A program made the translations under genes and the position numbers. The notes beneath the pieces are model-generated. The model ran no database searches, was not told the origin of the DNA, and was given only the letters and a program-made list of their open reading frames with translations. Below are positions 32,027-44,840 of a stretch of 64,000 nucleotides of DNA, piece after piece (position 1 is the stretch's first letter; each line of letters starts with the position of its first letter). The stretch comes from Dendrophyllia cribrosa (lineage: Eukaryota; Cnidaria; Anthozoa; Scleractinia; Dendrophylliidae), in assembly GCA_024195265.1 (NCBI GenBank), contig JAJLRJ010000005.1:46183515-46247514 (forward strand). Reading direction: 5' to 3'.

Positions 32027-32395
32027 TGATCTGCATTTCACGCGCCTTTCGGAATGTGTATTCAAACTATCGCCTCACTTCCGCGGAGCGGGAGAAAAGG
32101 TGTCATTTAATATATTCATAAATATATAAAGCATGCAACTCAAGTAACGGAAAGTTATAATTTAACCAAGCCGCGAAGTACATTTCGACGAAAGTTACAG
32201 AAGTTAAGACCGCAACTCAACGGACTAAAGACACGGAAAAAGAAACACAAAATGTAAGTGTGTTTAATCACTGCGTGGCCGAAATGTATAGAGAAATTTA
32301 TAGTAATTTGTAAGCGTTTCTATTTTTCAGTTGACTACTTCAATAGTGCAAATAAACAGTCAAGTGTTAAAGTTTCGATCGCTAACGGCGTAACA
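32027..32395 (+). repeat. 3' LTR of BEL/Pao element, full length
   Basis: 369 bp, with a TATATAAA box at 32123-32130 and AATAAA at 32351-32356. Between them are a strong donor (AAAAT|GTAAGTG, intron start 32254) and an acceptor (TTTTTCAG ending 32330), i.e. a possible 77-bp intron inside the LTR. It is preceded by a purine-rich GGGCGGAG. Confidence 0.85.
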
Positions 32396-33743
32396 ATACT
32401 ATAAACTGTTTCACGATCTGAGCAAAATCTCTATTTTGTCACGTGACACACAATGAAATGGAATTTTAGGAGATTATTTTCGGGGATTGGTAGCCGTGTT
32501 TGTTTTCTTGTTTTACGCGACAAAATCATCCAGGATTTTTGGAGCATTTTGTCCAGGGGATTCTACGCCCAGCCCACCAGTTTGAAAGCGAAGCAGCAAG
32601 GCCCACAGGACAAGGTTACCCTTTCCAGGCTGGGGTAGCAAAAAATAAAACAAATCGAAACACCACAAACAACTCTGCCAACATGTTATTTTATTACACA
32701 AAACTAAATATTTCACTAACCTTGCACTATTAAGTTATGAAGATGTAACCTGTTGTAGAAGTTGTAAAATAGTAGACTTAAAGGCAGTATGTCAGGATTT
32801 AATTTTGTGTGGCAAAATTTCAATTTTAATTCACAATATACACAATACTGTTATTTCCTCTATTTTATTTATAATTAACCCTGATACAGTAATGTACAAT
32901 GAACTTCTTTTTTGTAATTTTTTTATCTGGTAATACCATGTATAGAAATGGGAATACCTGAATAAATTGTTGTTTTGTTGTTGTAATTCAGCTTTGACAT
33001 TTTCTGTCGAAGGTCACTTTTCCGGTTAGTTACTCAACAGCGCCAAAGGCTTAATTTCTTTTTGTTATTTCAATCAGGTGCAAGACTCAGTGCAAGACAA
33101 TTATGCAGACTACAGACTTCTAAATCTAAAACCTGACTGGTGAATAATCCTAATCTCCTAACTGTAGCTCTGAATCCTAACTATGACCTTTACTGTAAAC
33201 CTAACCTTAATATTCTTACTTCTTTACGGTAACACTCACTATAAATCCTGTTCCTATCCTTAACAATGCTGCAACCTAATTCATCTCAGTCAGCAGTCTG
33301 CATTTGTCTGGCACCAAGTCCCACGTGAATTTGATTATTGCCAATCAGTGAGGAAAATCCGATTTCTTAGCATTTTGAGTTGACTTGGAACAGCTAGAAA
33401 TCTTCCAGCATTAGCAGGTAATCACTTTGTTAGATTTCTTAGTGTTAGAATTAGCTTAGATTACAAGCAATTTGATCAGGAAGAAAACCAATGTTCCAAG
33501 TCTAGCCAAAAATCGGTAGGTTACTAAGTTTAAATATTGTGTCATTTTCCTTCACAAAGTTCGAAAACAATTTGCAGCTCGGATAACAATTTTTGAAGGT
33601 GAAGCAACTGTACATTTTCCTATTTTTTTGTTCAGTTCTGTGTATCTTTAGCCAGTCAGCGAAACAAAATTCAAAAGAAATCAACCATGGTATACAAAAT
33701 AAAAAACTGACATTGCCATTCAAAATTATTTGTGAAGTTATTA

Positions 33744-33776
<33 letters not shown>

Positions 33777-35198
33777 CTTAAAGATAATGCCAAATACATA
33801 AAGCGATACAAGTGATTCATTGAAGCCGCCTTCAGACGGCAACTTAAGTTTGCAACGTGTTAGAAAACTTCAAAATTTTCACACGACAAATTTACAGAAA
33901 CCTTAACTTAATTTTCAGTCCGGAATGCTTTGACGGGGACACCTTAATGATGCCTTGAAACCTTAAAAAGATACTTTTTCGTCCTCACTGAATTGTTAGC
34001 TGCATCTTCGGAATCTTAGGTACAAATATCTGACGCGAGTGGAGTTTAGCACATTAAAACACGCAAGTCAAGTCAGCGTCAGCGATAAAACTAAGAACCA
34101 AAGTTGTGTCAATTCTTTTTGAGGTTTCTAAGGCATCTCCATAACATTCAGCTTCTTCAGTAGAAAGGGCAAAGCCTTTTTTTAAGTACCTTGTTGAAAT
34201 ACAGGTTTATAGAAAATAAAATAGTTTTGTGAAGTTATTCCCAACATCAATAATGACCCAAAAACACTGTAGTGACTCTTGAACTATAAAAATAATAATG
34301 ATATTTTTTAACTGAAACCAACATCACAAAATACAACGAAAAACTTACTAGAATCTAAAATTAAATGAACTAAACCTAACTAAGCTTAACAAATTTATTC
34401 TGTAAAAGTCCTTTCTTAAAATACGACAGAGTTGGGGCTTCATGCAGAGGCATGCTTAAATTGTTTCAGTCATCTGCGGAAAAATTGATGGTTGTCCAGT
34501 GCCCCCATTTTTTGGCCGCAGCTGTTTTACGTACATTGTTCTTCAAGTCTAGTATTATAAATGTGAAAATCTAAGCTGTTTTGGATAATTTGTTTATATC
34601 ATGTGCGCATGATGCCAAACAAGTTACACTATACAGCTTTCGAAAGTTAAATAGTTGTATAAAAATATGTCCGCAACGAAAACTTAATTTGAAATCGTGA
34701 ATCTAAACGATGGGAGAAAAATGAGCTGCATTCTTAAAAATTAGGGCAATCATATCTCTCCTTGCTCTTTTCTTTCTATAATTGTAAATTGAGTAAATAC
34801 CAAACTAATTATTCATTGGAAACCCTTTTTAAGTGACCACTGCCTTATCAACCGACAGACCGCGGAAATTATCCAATTAGATCATTATTATGTTGCTTAT
34901 AATTTATTTTGTGTATAATTAATGTTTGCAAAATTTACAGTTTATGCATGCAAGTTCAGCCAATGCAAATAATAAATTATAACCAGAAAAGTTGAAATTT
35001 GTTGATTTGTTGATCACCACGACTGTGCATGACGTATGCCAAATTAATGTACGTACGCCTACCGCAAAAGTGTACTGAGTACTACTCAAGGAGTTGTCAG
35101 GAGGCGTAGAAATTATATCACGCAAGATTATCTGCAAGGGATGATACTAGCTCAATTATAGCTATATTTTGGTAGATAGTCCACAAATGTCAATGAAG
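32396..35198. other. Intergenic, no gene recognised
   Basis: Contains a LINE-tail-like AATAAATTGTTGTTTTGTTG at 32962 and an (ATT)n microsatellite at about 33746-33776. There are no conserved domains or convincing exons. Confidence 0.45.
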
Positions 35199-35709
35199 TC
35201 ATTGAAAAGCTACCAGTGCAAAATGTTCCTACCTACTAAGATTATATTACAGGATACATGAACAGAGTACAGCGAGCAACAACTTGCACATAGTGGAGAT
35301 CTCCCAAGAGCAGTATCATCCCTTTACTTTATTATGATCTCATGAGCAACAAAGAATGCAGTAAGGGTGTCGTTAGGTCATTGAAAAGCTACCAGTGCAA
35401 AATGTTCCTACCTACTAAGATTATATTACAGGATACATGAACAGAGTACAGCGAGCAACAACTTGCACATAGTGGAGATCTCCCAAGAGCAGTATCATCC
35501 CTTTACTTTATTATGATCTCATGAGCAACAAAGAATGCAGTAAGGGTGTCGTTAGGTCATTGAAAAGCTACCAGTGCAAAATGTCCCTACCAACTAAGAT
35601 TACATTATAGGATACATGAACAGAGTACAGCTAGGAACAACTTGCACATAGTGGAGATCTCCCATGAGCTATGCCATCCCTTTACTTTATTATGATCTCA
35701 TGAGCAATA
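35199..35709. repeat. 179-bp tandem repeat, 2.85 copies
   Basis: Units start at 35199, 35377 and 35556 with GTCATTGAAAAGCTACCAGT. Units 1 and 2 are virtually identical; unit 3 has several substitutions and is cut short at a 16-base G run (35721-35736). Non-coding. Confidence 0.93.
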
Positions 35710-36299
35710 GTTGAGGTGGCGGGGGGGGGGGGGGGGTGTTGACGTCTGCAAATAAGGGTTGGGTTTGGGGTGGTGGTAGTTAAGGGAAGCAGGGTGGGGC
35801 TTGGAAAACACCTCCTTGACATTTCCATGAGAGAGAAATCAATACACTCTTATTCCAATATTGCAATTTGTTTTGGAAATAATAATGTCGTAAATATATA
35901 TTCAGGCTGAATTGTGCGCGCAAAAGGTTTGCGTACAATAAGAAATCGTTTAATTGAACTTATCGTATATGACTCCGAGGACGTGTACAAGACAAAAATT
36001 AGGTGGTCTGTAATAGTTTTAGACAATCGTGACCACTCACAAAGGTTGTTGTGAACAAAACAATGCCATTGGAGTCAAGCTAAAATTCTACAAAAAAAAC
36101 CCTCAAAGCTAAATCTTCGTGTTGAATTTGAAATGTTAATTTGAAGAAAACAGAATAACTGGTAAAAGATTGAACATTCTTTCAACTTACTTCAAAAACA
36201 GGTGACGTCTACCTCATTTTTGTGAGAAAATACATATCAAATAACCCTAATCTGAGATTTCAAGATGATTTATAGTTAGCCCTAAGCATTACCTTTTTA

Positions 36300-36530
36300 C
36301 TAAGTTTTTTACAACTTACATGTTTTTATAGCTTTTAGTGTATTATATATAATTCTTGGCGCAATTTTGTAGTTTAATCTTTTTAACTTAGTTGGCTTTA
36401 AACCATTATTTTTATTTTTTATTTTTTTTTATTTACACAGGGCCTCACAGAATACCACTATAATAGTGAAGTGAGCTCTCTGTATAAAGATTGTTGTTAT
36501 TATTATTATTTTTATTTTTATTATTATTAA
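36300..36530 (+). mobile_element. LINE 3'-tail fragment
   Basis: The segment reading TTTACACAGGGCCTCACAGA...CTCTCTGTATAAAGATTG followed by TTGTTATTATTATT resembles the 3' UTR end of L2/CR1-type LINEs (a GTATAAA-to-TTGTTG tail). No reverse transcriptase sequence precedes it. Confidence 0.45.
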
Positions 36531-36534
36531 GATG

Positions 36535-36612
36535 ATTTATGAAGATGATTTATGAAGATGATTTAAGATGATTTATTAAGATGATTTATATTATTGATTT
36601 ATATTATTGATA
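36535..36612. repeat. Short AGATGATTTAT tandem repeats
   Basis: Several copies of AGATGATTTATGA / ATTATTGATTTAT in a row, AT-rich and imperfect. Confidence 0.8.
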
Positions 36613-36629
36613 TATATTTTCACGATTCT

Positions 36630-36819
36630 AATTGGCCATTTGCACGATGACGTCATATGACTACCACTACCAGAATCCTTCAGTTTTTTGTTTTGTAATG
36701 CAAATTAGGGCTATTGTTATTTTAACCGCACTGGGATTACAAAATTGAAATAAGAAAGGAAAAACGAAATAAATTCTGGTAGTTGTAGTCAAATAACGCC
36801 ATCGTGCAAATGGCCTATT
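36630..36819. mobile_element. MITE with ATTGGCCATTT termini
   Basis: 190 bp. The left end AATTGGCCATTTGCACGATG is answered by CATCGTGCAAATGGCCTATT. The arms continue through TGACTACNACTACCAGAAT. It shares its outermost (A)AT(A/T)GGCCATTT with the palindromic MITEs at 12627, 44841, 60217 and 63606, although its interior is unrelated. Confidence 0.82.
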
Positions 36820-37766
36820 CTGAGACTTGTCATATATACAGCTTTGGTCCATTGAGTGTACCATCATTAGTCCAAGAAGGTCCTTAAAGGGGCTATGGCA
36901 CCATTTTAAATGTTGCTTTAAACAGAAAAAAATCATACTTATATCAGTGTAAATGCAAAAATAATGGCCCATGCAGTTTTGTTTACAATTATTCTACTAG
37001 TGATCTAAGAGTAACAATCAGTGTCTTGAGCTGCAGATGGCCAGGATGGAAATGGATTACATCTTGAAAAAATATGGGCCACTTGTCAAGTTTGCCGCAT
37101 TTTGTCTTTGGAAACTTGTTAAACCAATGGTTATGATTTCTCTTCACTGAAGAATTCATTTGATATCTTCCTGTTAGTGTTCTATGAGCATTAAAGAAGG
37201 GTACTTCATTTCAATTTGGGGCAGTTATGACCCAAACACGTCAAAATCCCTCTGACATAGAAGCTTGAGTGAATGTCTTGTCATTTTGAAATCCAAAGGC
37301 TTGGTTCTCTGATACCACTCTTGATGCACAGCAAGTTAAATTACAGTGGCGATGTTGAACATGGGTTTGTCCTTTACAATCTGAAAGGAATTATTTTGGG
37401 GCGGAGTGATTCTAAAGGAAAACAAATCAAATACTAATAACGTAAAATTAGCATACGATCGTTGGAATTACCATCAATGATTGATTTGATTTGTTAAAAA
37501 TTACAGCTCCTGGCAGCTAGCCCTTTTTGGTTTATGGCAAACGTTATTCTGATCTTTTTTTTTGCTGTTAAGTGTGAAAAACGTTTTACTTGATGTAATT
37601 TGAAGTGACAGTTTTTGAGATATGGAAAACTAGTGTTGCCTTTTGTGCGACGGCCTGCAGAGAGTGGGTCTGTCATCTGTGGTCTTTTGTCGTTTTCGTG
37701 AAGTTTTTTTTCTGGCAACTCTTAAGGTGGCTAACAACAGTTTCTAGTAATTTTCAGTAGTTACAG
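36820..37766. other. Intergenic, no gene recognised
   Basis: Nothing identifiable on either strand. Confidence 0.4.
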
Positions 37767-38222
37767 TTTGATGGATCAATACTACTACCTTTTATCATTA
37801 TGGTATCAAACAAATGTCCAGTCAAGTTATAGTCATTGTCATGACGAAACAGGTTACCATAGTAACTGTATAACATGTGAAAGACACCCTTAATTTTCGC
37901 TTTAAGTGCTTATAACTAAAAACGAGCTCAGTGAATTAAATCTTTGAAAATTTAAGGTTGTTCTGAACCCCTGCCCAATAATTTTTTTAACATTTGCAAA
38001 AGGTTGTATCTTAACATGCTGATTACAATTCGATAATAAAAATGGGGGTCACTGGACTGGTTTTTTTCGTTAGAAACACTTAAAGCTTAAAGTAAGGGTG
38101 ACTTTTACAGGTTATACTGTTACTATGATAACCTCTATCATTATCAAGGAGACGATGGGGGTTCAGTTGTTACCATTATTGTAGCATTAACTTGTGAAAA
38201 ATTGTAATATTGATCCATCAAA
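37767..38222. mobile_element. Foldback element, about 456 bp
   Basis: TTTGATGGATCAATA at the left and its reverse complement at the right. The inner arms also pair imperfectly (GGTTACCATAGTAACTGTATAAC against GTTATACTGTTACTATGATAACC, a few mismatches). Non-coding. Confidence 0.7.
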
Positions 38223-40244
38223 GTACAAGTGATTGCATACCTTCCGTTCTGGTAGTTTTTTTTCAGAATTAAATTTGGCGCCATGTGATCCATGTAATGA
38301 TTGTCCTTGCATGCTCATAGCTGGTCTCATCAACACTTAAGTAATCGTTAGTAAGGAAAATTGGATGCGTGGAATCAAAAAGAGAGAAGTGTTTGCTTAC
38401 CTCTTGAAGTGGACACTTGTAGCAAAGGGTTTCTGTACTTGGGGACTTGTTGGATGCTGTTATGGAGGTAGATCTTGAAGAAATACAGAATCATGTGGTA
38501 ACAGCTTCTCCTGCAAGAGAGGAAAAGTGAAGTAAATCAGCTTATGTGCTTACGTATTCACAATACTGACTTATAGTGGTAACCAGCTGCTGTAACTGAC
38601 GCATGACTAGACCAGGAGAATAACTACTCCCCCCCACACCCCCCCCCCCCCCCCCCCTCCCCCCTCCTTGGTGTGGTGTATCGAGTCCATCAGATGCCCT
38701 CCAGTATTTTGTAAGCAATTCCTATAAATGAACCACTTTCCTTTTTCTACACCTTAGTAGAGAGAGGTATTGAGTAATCAAGCGTCTTTTAGACCTTTTA
38801 ACAACAAGGACACTAAGAATTACTGACATTCACGTACAAAATTTCAACTGAAGTGGCACTGTGTGCAAGTGACAGTAGGTCGTCAGCAGGATTAGCACTG
38901 ATGTGAAATGTGTCCGGAACATCTTTGGATTCGTAACCTGAACACCGCAGAAAAGATAAAAAATAGAATTAAAAGGATGTCAGTTAATACCCAAACAATG
39001 TCTCTAGTCAAGAATCTACGGTATGTGCCCAGAGTATCCGGAGGGCGTCCCCATTATCTTGCAAAATGAGACCCTCAGTCTGCAATATTTTCACCCGCCC
39101 ATCAACAAGCCTCCCCCACCCCTACCCCATCCCGTTGTTCACTCCACACCCCTCCACTTACAACATGGCTGGTTCCAATCGTAGCCTATTGTGGTATCAC
39201 GAGCGGAATGACGTAAGGATCTCCCTGGCTTCTTGATTTATCGTGGGTCACATTCTAAATTCAAACGTTAGTTTTCTCGAACTGGCGTCCTTAGTTTACC
39301 TGCATAGATGGAGAAAGCAAATGTAGGGCACAAAACGAATCAGACTGGCTCTCTTTATGCGGCCCCTTATGTATTAAACACATCATCTCTCAGTTAGCAT
39401 AGAGAACGTATTGCAACAGAAGCAAAATCATTGGGTTTGAATCCCATTAAAGCCACATTTATTTGTCGTAGCTTCAGCTTTTACTCCTGTCAGTGGCTGC
39501 TGAGTGTATTGAATCAGCACCATAGTCTGGTATTGGGTTTGTATCCCATTGTAGCCACCACCGAGTTGTTAACCTACAGTTAGGCGAGTGTGGTAATTTT
39601 GTCACTAAAAGGATGCTAATTACAGTCCAGTCTGTGTTCCAATGTAATATTTGCATTGAGAGTCAGGTGGTTATTAATAGCTTTTCCTACAAGAGAGGAA
39701 CAGTGAAGTAAATTAGCTCACGTGCTGAAAGATCCACAATACTGACTTTTACTGATACACAGCTGCTATAAGTGAAGTATGACAAGACCAGGAGTATAAC
39801 AACTGTCCTCCTCCCCCTGGAAGTGGCGCATCGAGTCCATCAGATGCCCTACAGTATTTTGTCAACAATTGCTATAAATATTCACTAAAATGCTTTTTCT
39901 ACAATCCTTCTTCTACACCCTAAGAGGGAGAGGCATTATGTAATCAAGGATCTTTTAATAGGAGACAATAAGATCTTCACGTACACAATCTCAACTGAAG
40001 TAACACTCAAAAGTGATAGTCGGTCGTCAACAGGATTAGCACTATGATGTGAAGTATGTCCAGAACATCTTTGTATTTGGAACCTGAACACCGCCGAAGA
40101 AAATAAAAGTCAGTAAATACCGGGAGGTACCCAGAGCACCCGGTAGGCTGGGTGGGGGGGGGGGTTAGGGTTACATTTTGTCCCTGCGACATGTCTCACG
40201 GAGTTCAACTTGTTGAACTTCATGGGACTCGTCGCGGGGACAAA

Positions 40245-40606
40245 ATGGCTCCGAGCCGTTTGAAACGAAACCGCTGACCTCATTAGCATTCATTTCTCTC
40301 TTTTTTTTTGTTTGTGCCTGGATTAGAACGAAAGTAGGCTTTTATTATCAGATACAAATTAGGCCAAGGCAAAGCGATTATTAGATCTAAGCTAGATTCG
40401 CGATTAGGTTAGATTTAGGGATAGGGTCACCTTTTATAATTAAATTTTTGTTGGGTTTGCCGGATCAACCCAGTGGTCTAGTGGTGAAGGAGGGATGTTA
40501 GCACGCAGGAGGTTCCGGGTTCGATTCTAGGTGATTTATTGCATTTTTCTTTTTCTGATTGGAAAAAATTCTATAATTGGTGAAAAGTGTCGCTCGGAGC
40601 CATTCC
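40245..40606. mobile_element. tRNA-like element with inverted ends (copy C)
   Basis: ATGGCTCCGAGC at 40245 and its reverse complement GCTCGGAGCCAT at about 40595 enclose a tRNA-like block at 40470-40532 with an A-box-like TAGTGGTGAAGG and a B box GGTTCGATTCT. Outside it is a larger repeat built from ACATGTCCC and GTCGC(G)GGGAC motifs. The tRNA part does not form a clean cloverleaf, so it is a SINE-like derivative. Confidence 0.55.
40470..40532 (+). ncRNA. tRNA-like (SINE-type) sequence
   Basis: A-box-like TAGTGGTGAAGG and B-box GGTTCGATTCT lie 34 nt apart, close to normal tRNA spacing; the acceptor stem is not recognisable. Most like the Asp/Glu/Gly group in its TAGTGGT start. Confidence 0.45.
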
Positions 40607-41294
40607 TGCAATTAACGCCATGTTCAGTTCACTCGAGGGGACGTGTCGCTGCAACATGTCCCTGAGACAAGTCCCCGCGACATTTTCATGTGGTGTGCAA
40701 CCGTTATGATTTTTTCCCTGCTACATGTCCACGCTACATGTCCCTCAGTGTGTACTACACAAATGTACGAATGTACAAATGTACAAATGTACGACATGTC
40801 CCTGGTAAATGACCCCTCGTGTCTGACCACCTTCATGGTACCTGGTTTGAAAACACATCGAAATACTGACAGCTGACAAAAGGTCCGACACTAACAAGGT
40901 AGGTATTGTAATATCACGTGAATCTGGACCTGATGAAATAATGGTTAGTATAGAAAACATTGTAGCCCCCTTATATAACATGCCACCTGATCTGAGTTAG
41001 TATGGAGAACTTTGCGCAGAAACAACGAGGTCTTTGGGTTTGAATCCCGTTGAAGCCACAGATTTTAGTACCAGCTTTTATCTCTCTTCTGGTGGCCCTT
41101 ATATAACGGTACACATCACCTCAGTTAGTATAGAGAACATATTGCATCAGTAACAAAGAGGTCGTTGGGTTTGAATTCCCATTGAAGCAACATATTTGTA
41201 GGTTTTTTTCACCCTTTGTCAGTGGCTGCTGAGTATATTGAATCAGCACCATAGTGGATTGGGTTTGAATCCCATTGAAGCCAGTAGTTGTTAA

Positions 41295-41708
41295 AGGGAG
41301 GGTTTCACGGTTCGGCGCATGTGCAAGCTATGACGTAACTCCATTTAATTTCATTGTTTAGACCAATCGGAAGCGAGTGGATAACTATGGCGGGAAATTT
41401 GCCCGTGAAAATGTCGCGGTCAGTCAGTTCATTGAATGGATGATTATACATACCCAGGTACGCCATGAAAGCCACCAGAGCGTAGAATAAATCTTTCGGT
41501 TTGAAGGTTTTAATTATTCAGTGTTGACTTTGTCGGTGAAATCCGTTGAAATTTTCTGTGAATTTTAGTCATCCTTCGCTATGTTTGGACTAATTATAGT
41601 ATTGATTATTGAAGTAAATGCGAGTGGTTTTTTAACCGATAAAACTGGTAAGAAAGCGAATAAAGCATTTTAATCTGTGCACATGCGCCGAACCGTGAAA
41701 CCATCACT
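41295..41708. mobile_element. TTAA-flanked MITE, 414 bp
   Basis: Terminal inverted repeats AG(G/T)GA(G/T)GGTTTCACGGTTCG extending to GGCGCATGTGCA, directly bordered by TTAA on both sides (41291-41294 and 41709-41712). TTAA duplication is the piggyBac habit, but the first bases are not the usual CCC. Non-coding body. Confidence 0.75.
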
Positions 41709-41954
41709 TTAACCTAGGGTTAAGGCGAGTGTGGTGATTTTGTTACTAAAAGGATACATCTTACAGTCCAGTCTGTGTTCCAATGTTATATTTGCCTTGT
41801 TAGTCTGGATTTTGCCTCTGATCGGCCGTAGCTGGGAAGCATTGGTCCCTCTCACTTAACTAAAAGAAGCACATTAATATTTAACCTAAAGCATGTGGCC
41901 CACCATCGTAATTGAAATTATGGTTGTTCTAAAGGCTTTCTCTTCACACGATCA

Positions 41955-42320
41955 TCACTGCACTTCCCTCTCTGCTATCGTTCAATGATTCGTTTAATGA
42001 TCTTGCAATTTCCGTCGGAAGGCTTCATGCGTCTTGATTTCGCACACCAAAAAAGGGATAACCATTTTAAACAAGTAGCACTTCCCCCTCTGCTTTCGTT
42101 GGATGGTGATTCGTTTAATGACCTTGTAATTACCGTCTGAAGGCTTCATGCGTCTTGATTTCGCACACCACAAAACGGGATAAAACCATTTAAAAAAAGT
42201 AGCACTTCCCTCTCTGCTATCGTTCAATGACCTTGTAGTTACCGTCAGAAGGCTTCATGCGTCTTGATTTTGCACACCAAAAAAAGAAGATAACACCATT
42301 TAAAAAAAGTAGTTCAGTAG
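41955..42320. repeat. About 120-bp tandem repeat, three copies
   Basis: Units begin CACTTCCC(T/C)CTCTGCT at 41961, 42079 and 42203 and contain GGCTTCATGCGTCTTGATTT. Related single segments occur at 46830 and 48713. Confidence 0.88.
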
Positions 42321-43123
42321 CGATGTCTGACTAACCAAAATATCCCTGAAGGTGATTAGACTTTGCTGTGATTTGATACTGCCAGATGTTCCTGAAATTA
42401 AAATATTGGTTGTCCAGAAAAACACACATGACACAAAAAAGCACACCGGCTAACATTTATTTCCAATTGCGTTTTATGATGAACATCATTATAACTAATA
42501 TAATGTTCCTAAAATTAAAACAATTTGAAGCACAGTAAACATACTTTTATTTTCTATGTTTTTTTCACAGTCACATTTGTTATCACATGGTTTGCACACT
42601 CTTATGTCATGTATTCTTTTGAGAATGCCTAATAAGTACAAGTCGAGCCGGATTCGTCGATTGTTGCTCAAAGATCAGAAAGTTAGTTGTAAAGCAAGCC
42701 TCAAATGACGCAAATAAAACACACTGAAAGACGTTTTTCAAATTTTATTCCCAACAGAAAAGCCGCACGTAAGATGGTTTACACACTCATGTCATTTTGT
42801 TACACCACTATGCGCTAGCGATCGCAAGTTGAAGTACGTGGAATTTTGTCGAATGCGTACATTAGCTGCGTCGAAGAAAGAAGAAATCGGACGGTTTCGC
42901 ACGTAGCTGAGGGTTTCGCCGAAAAAATGTTGATTCATTTGAAGAAAAAAAGGACGTTTCTTTCCTGAAATGTAATCATTAGGTTAGTATTGTCTTTGAA
43001 TTAAAACCATTCTTTAGTATTGTTGCTTACATAAGTATATGTTTTGGAATAAAGACAAATTATTTCACATGTATTTTTAATAACAAAGCTTTTACACGTA
43101 TCTTCAACTATGACACAGGCCTA

Positions 43124-43708
43124 TTAACTATGCATGAGGGATGCGCTCCTACGTGAAACATTTAGCGTCCAACAAAACCGAGGAGTATTTCCTAACGGAA
43201 TACCCCAGGATCCTCTAGACGGTACGCAAGTGTGATCTTGCAGCTTGCTATCGAGACTTTCTCGATACCAAGCCTTCAGATGTCCACAGTTAAATTGTGA
43301 ACTATTTTGTTTTCGAATTCGGGCCGAATTTGAAAACAAAGTAGAAGAGCCAAAGGTATAAAGGGATCGAATGATTGTCAACTGGTGTTATCTCCTGCAG
43401 TGATACAACTTCGTAGCTGTATCACGTAAAAAATAAACACTGCCAGACTTTTATTTCCAACTTTATTCATCACGCAGTTATTTAGCCCCACGTACCTCAA
43501 GCCAGTGGTTGTCACTGACTGCTCATCCATATCCGTTGTGGGCGTACGTCGCTGGTACTCGGACGCCGTCTGTGGCCATCTTGATGAGGCAACAATGTCT
43601 TGCTTGGAACTGTCCTACTAGTGCCAAAAGCTGGCGCTCAGTCTCCTCGCAGTTTCTGGAGTGATGAATTTGGAAACGATCTACACTATGGTGTGTGCAT
43701 TGTCCCAT
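43124..43708. other. Unassigned stretch with weak coding potential
   Basis: GC content rises and two open frames on the minus strand (43124-43381 and 43523-43708) are of mixed composition rather than low complexity. I recognise no domain, and splice sites joining them are not obvious. They may be decayed transposon exons or chance. Confidence 0.2.
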
Positions 43709-44459
43709 GATACCCCGCGAGCTAAAAAGTCACGATTAACCTGTAATCCAATCTACGCTGGCAAATTTAACAGTACGCTACTACCTCTATTTATAACTTC
43801 CTATCAAGCCTTTGTTTTTTGGTTTGTTTTTGGACTTAAAGTCATTAAATCTTGCGAATTGTTTAGTCAATTTTGTTGTATAGCCAATTTCATAGAGGTA
43901 ATAGCCCGTCATAAATGCCAGCCTGCCTAACTATCTGCCTGTCACCAGAGAGGCCACTAAACCGACAAGGAGTGGCCAAATAAGGTCTCCTTCCAACAGC
44001 TGAATAGCCTGCAGCCTCCAGTGTCCTAAGCCTTGTCATAATTAACATATCTGGATGAACCTTACGGAAGAAAGATAAGACAAAGAGAAGAGAAAGAGAA
44101 AGTTTCACTTAATGCAGCGCTTGGACTGTCAAGTGAAACGTAAATGATCAACTTAATTTCGCGCAACTAAGCGGGAAAACGAAATAATAACGACGACGAA
44201 TAAGTATTTCCGAAAAAAGCCGAAGTGACGCCGAATCGGAGTCGCAGAAGAAAATGAGCCGATCGAACACAGTACTCGAATAACGTGTTACGAAACCCAA
44301 GGCCCAAATGAAAGGAAAAGGGGGGAAAAGATACCAGCCCAGGGGTCCCACTAGTTAATTAAAGTACAACTAAGTTAAGCCGAATAAGAAGTCCGTTGAC
44401 TTCTGACCGAACGTGTGTGCATCAGTGAGGTATGTGTTGTAAGGTTCATCCAGAGCTCT

Positions 44460-44705
44460 ATTTACCCACCATTCCCAACCCACAAGGAAATGACTGACCA
44501 AATTACTGAGATGACCATTGGGTGTGCTGTGGTACCGGCGATAACCATTGGGCATGCTGTTATTATGGGGTGAACCATTGCTATGCTGTGGATGACCATT
44601 TGGCATGCTGTGATATTGGGTTGACCATTGGGCGTGCTGTAATACTGAGGATGACAGTCATTGGTTGATCTGTATCTGTATTTGGTGGTTGAAACAGTGT
44701 GAGCC
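44460..44705. repeat. 30-bp minisatellite, copy 1
   Basis: Units of the type GACCATTGGGCATGCTGTGA followed by TACTGGGTT, five or six diverged copies, then a conserved flank with CATTGGTTGATCTGTA. On the minus strand a unit reads QYHSMPNGQP. A second block with the same flank is at 51070-51235. Confidence 0.8.
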
Positions 44706-44840
44706 AAGTAAAAATGACGCTCAGGAAGTGGAAGTTAACTAAAAATCAAGGAAAGAAATTTATTCACGAATCATAGTTTACTCCAGTTGGTATATGTTCC
44801 ATTTAAGATAAAAATAAATGTTCCTGTGGACCAAATCGGA

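Larger units (their letters stand above)
26887..32395 (+). mobile_element. BEL/Pao LTR retrotransposon, near-complete
   Basis: The order is 5' LTR (26887-27019), gag-pol (27216-31034), integrase continuation in another frame (to 31891), polypurine stretch (32014-32026) and 3' LTR (32027-32395). LTR borders are the shared TGATCTGCATTTCACGCG start and AACGGCGTAACA end. Flanking 5-mers are CTACT and ATACT, a target duplication with one mismatch. Domain order gag-PR-RT-RH-IN and the sequence type place it in BEL/Pao. There is no envelope-like frame. Long open frames suggest a fairly young insertion. Confidence 0.92.

Noticed and set aside
32065..32330. 5' LTR deletion explained as a spliced intron
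   Set aside because: The junction keeps GTATTCA and joins inside the acceptor G; removal by GT-AG splicing would give a different junction. Microhomology deletion at TTCA fits better.
33140..33270. Interstitial telomere-like CCTAA repeats
   Set aside because: The CCTAA motifs are irregularly spaced and mixed with other sequence; no TTAGGG-type array.
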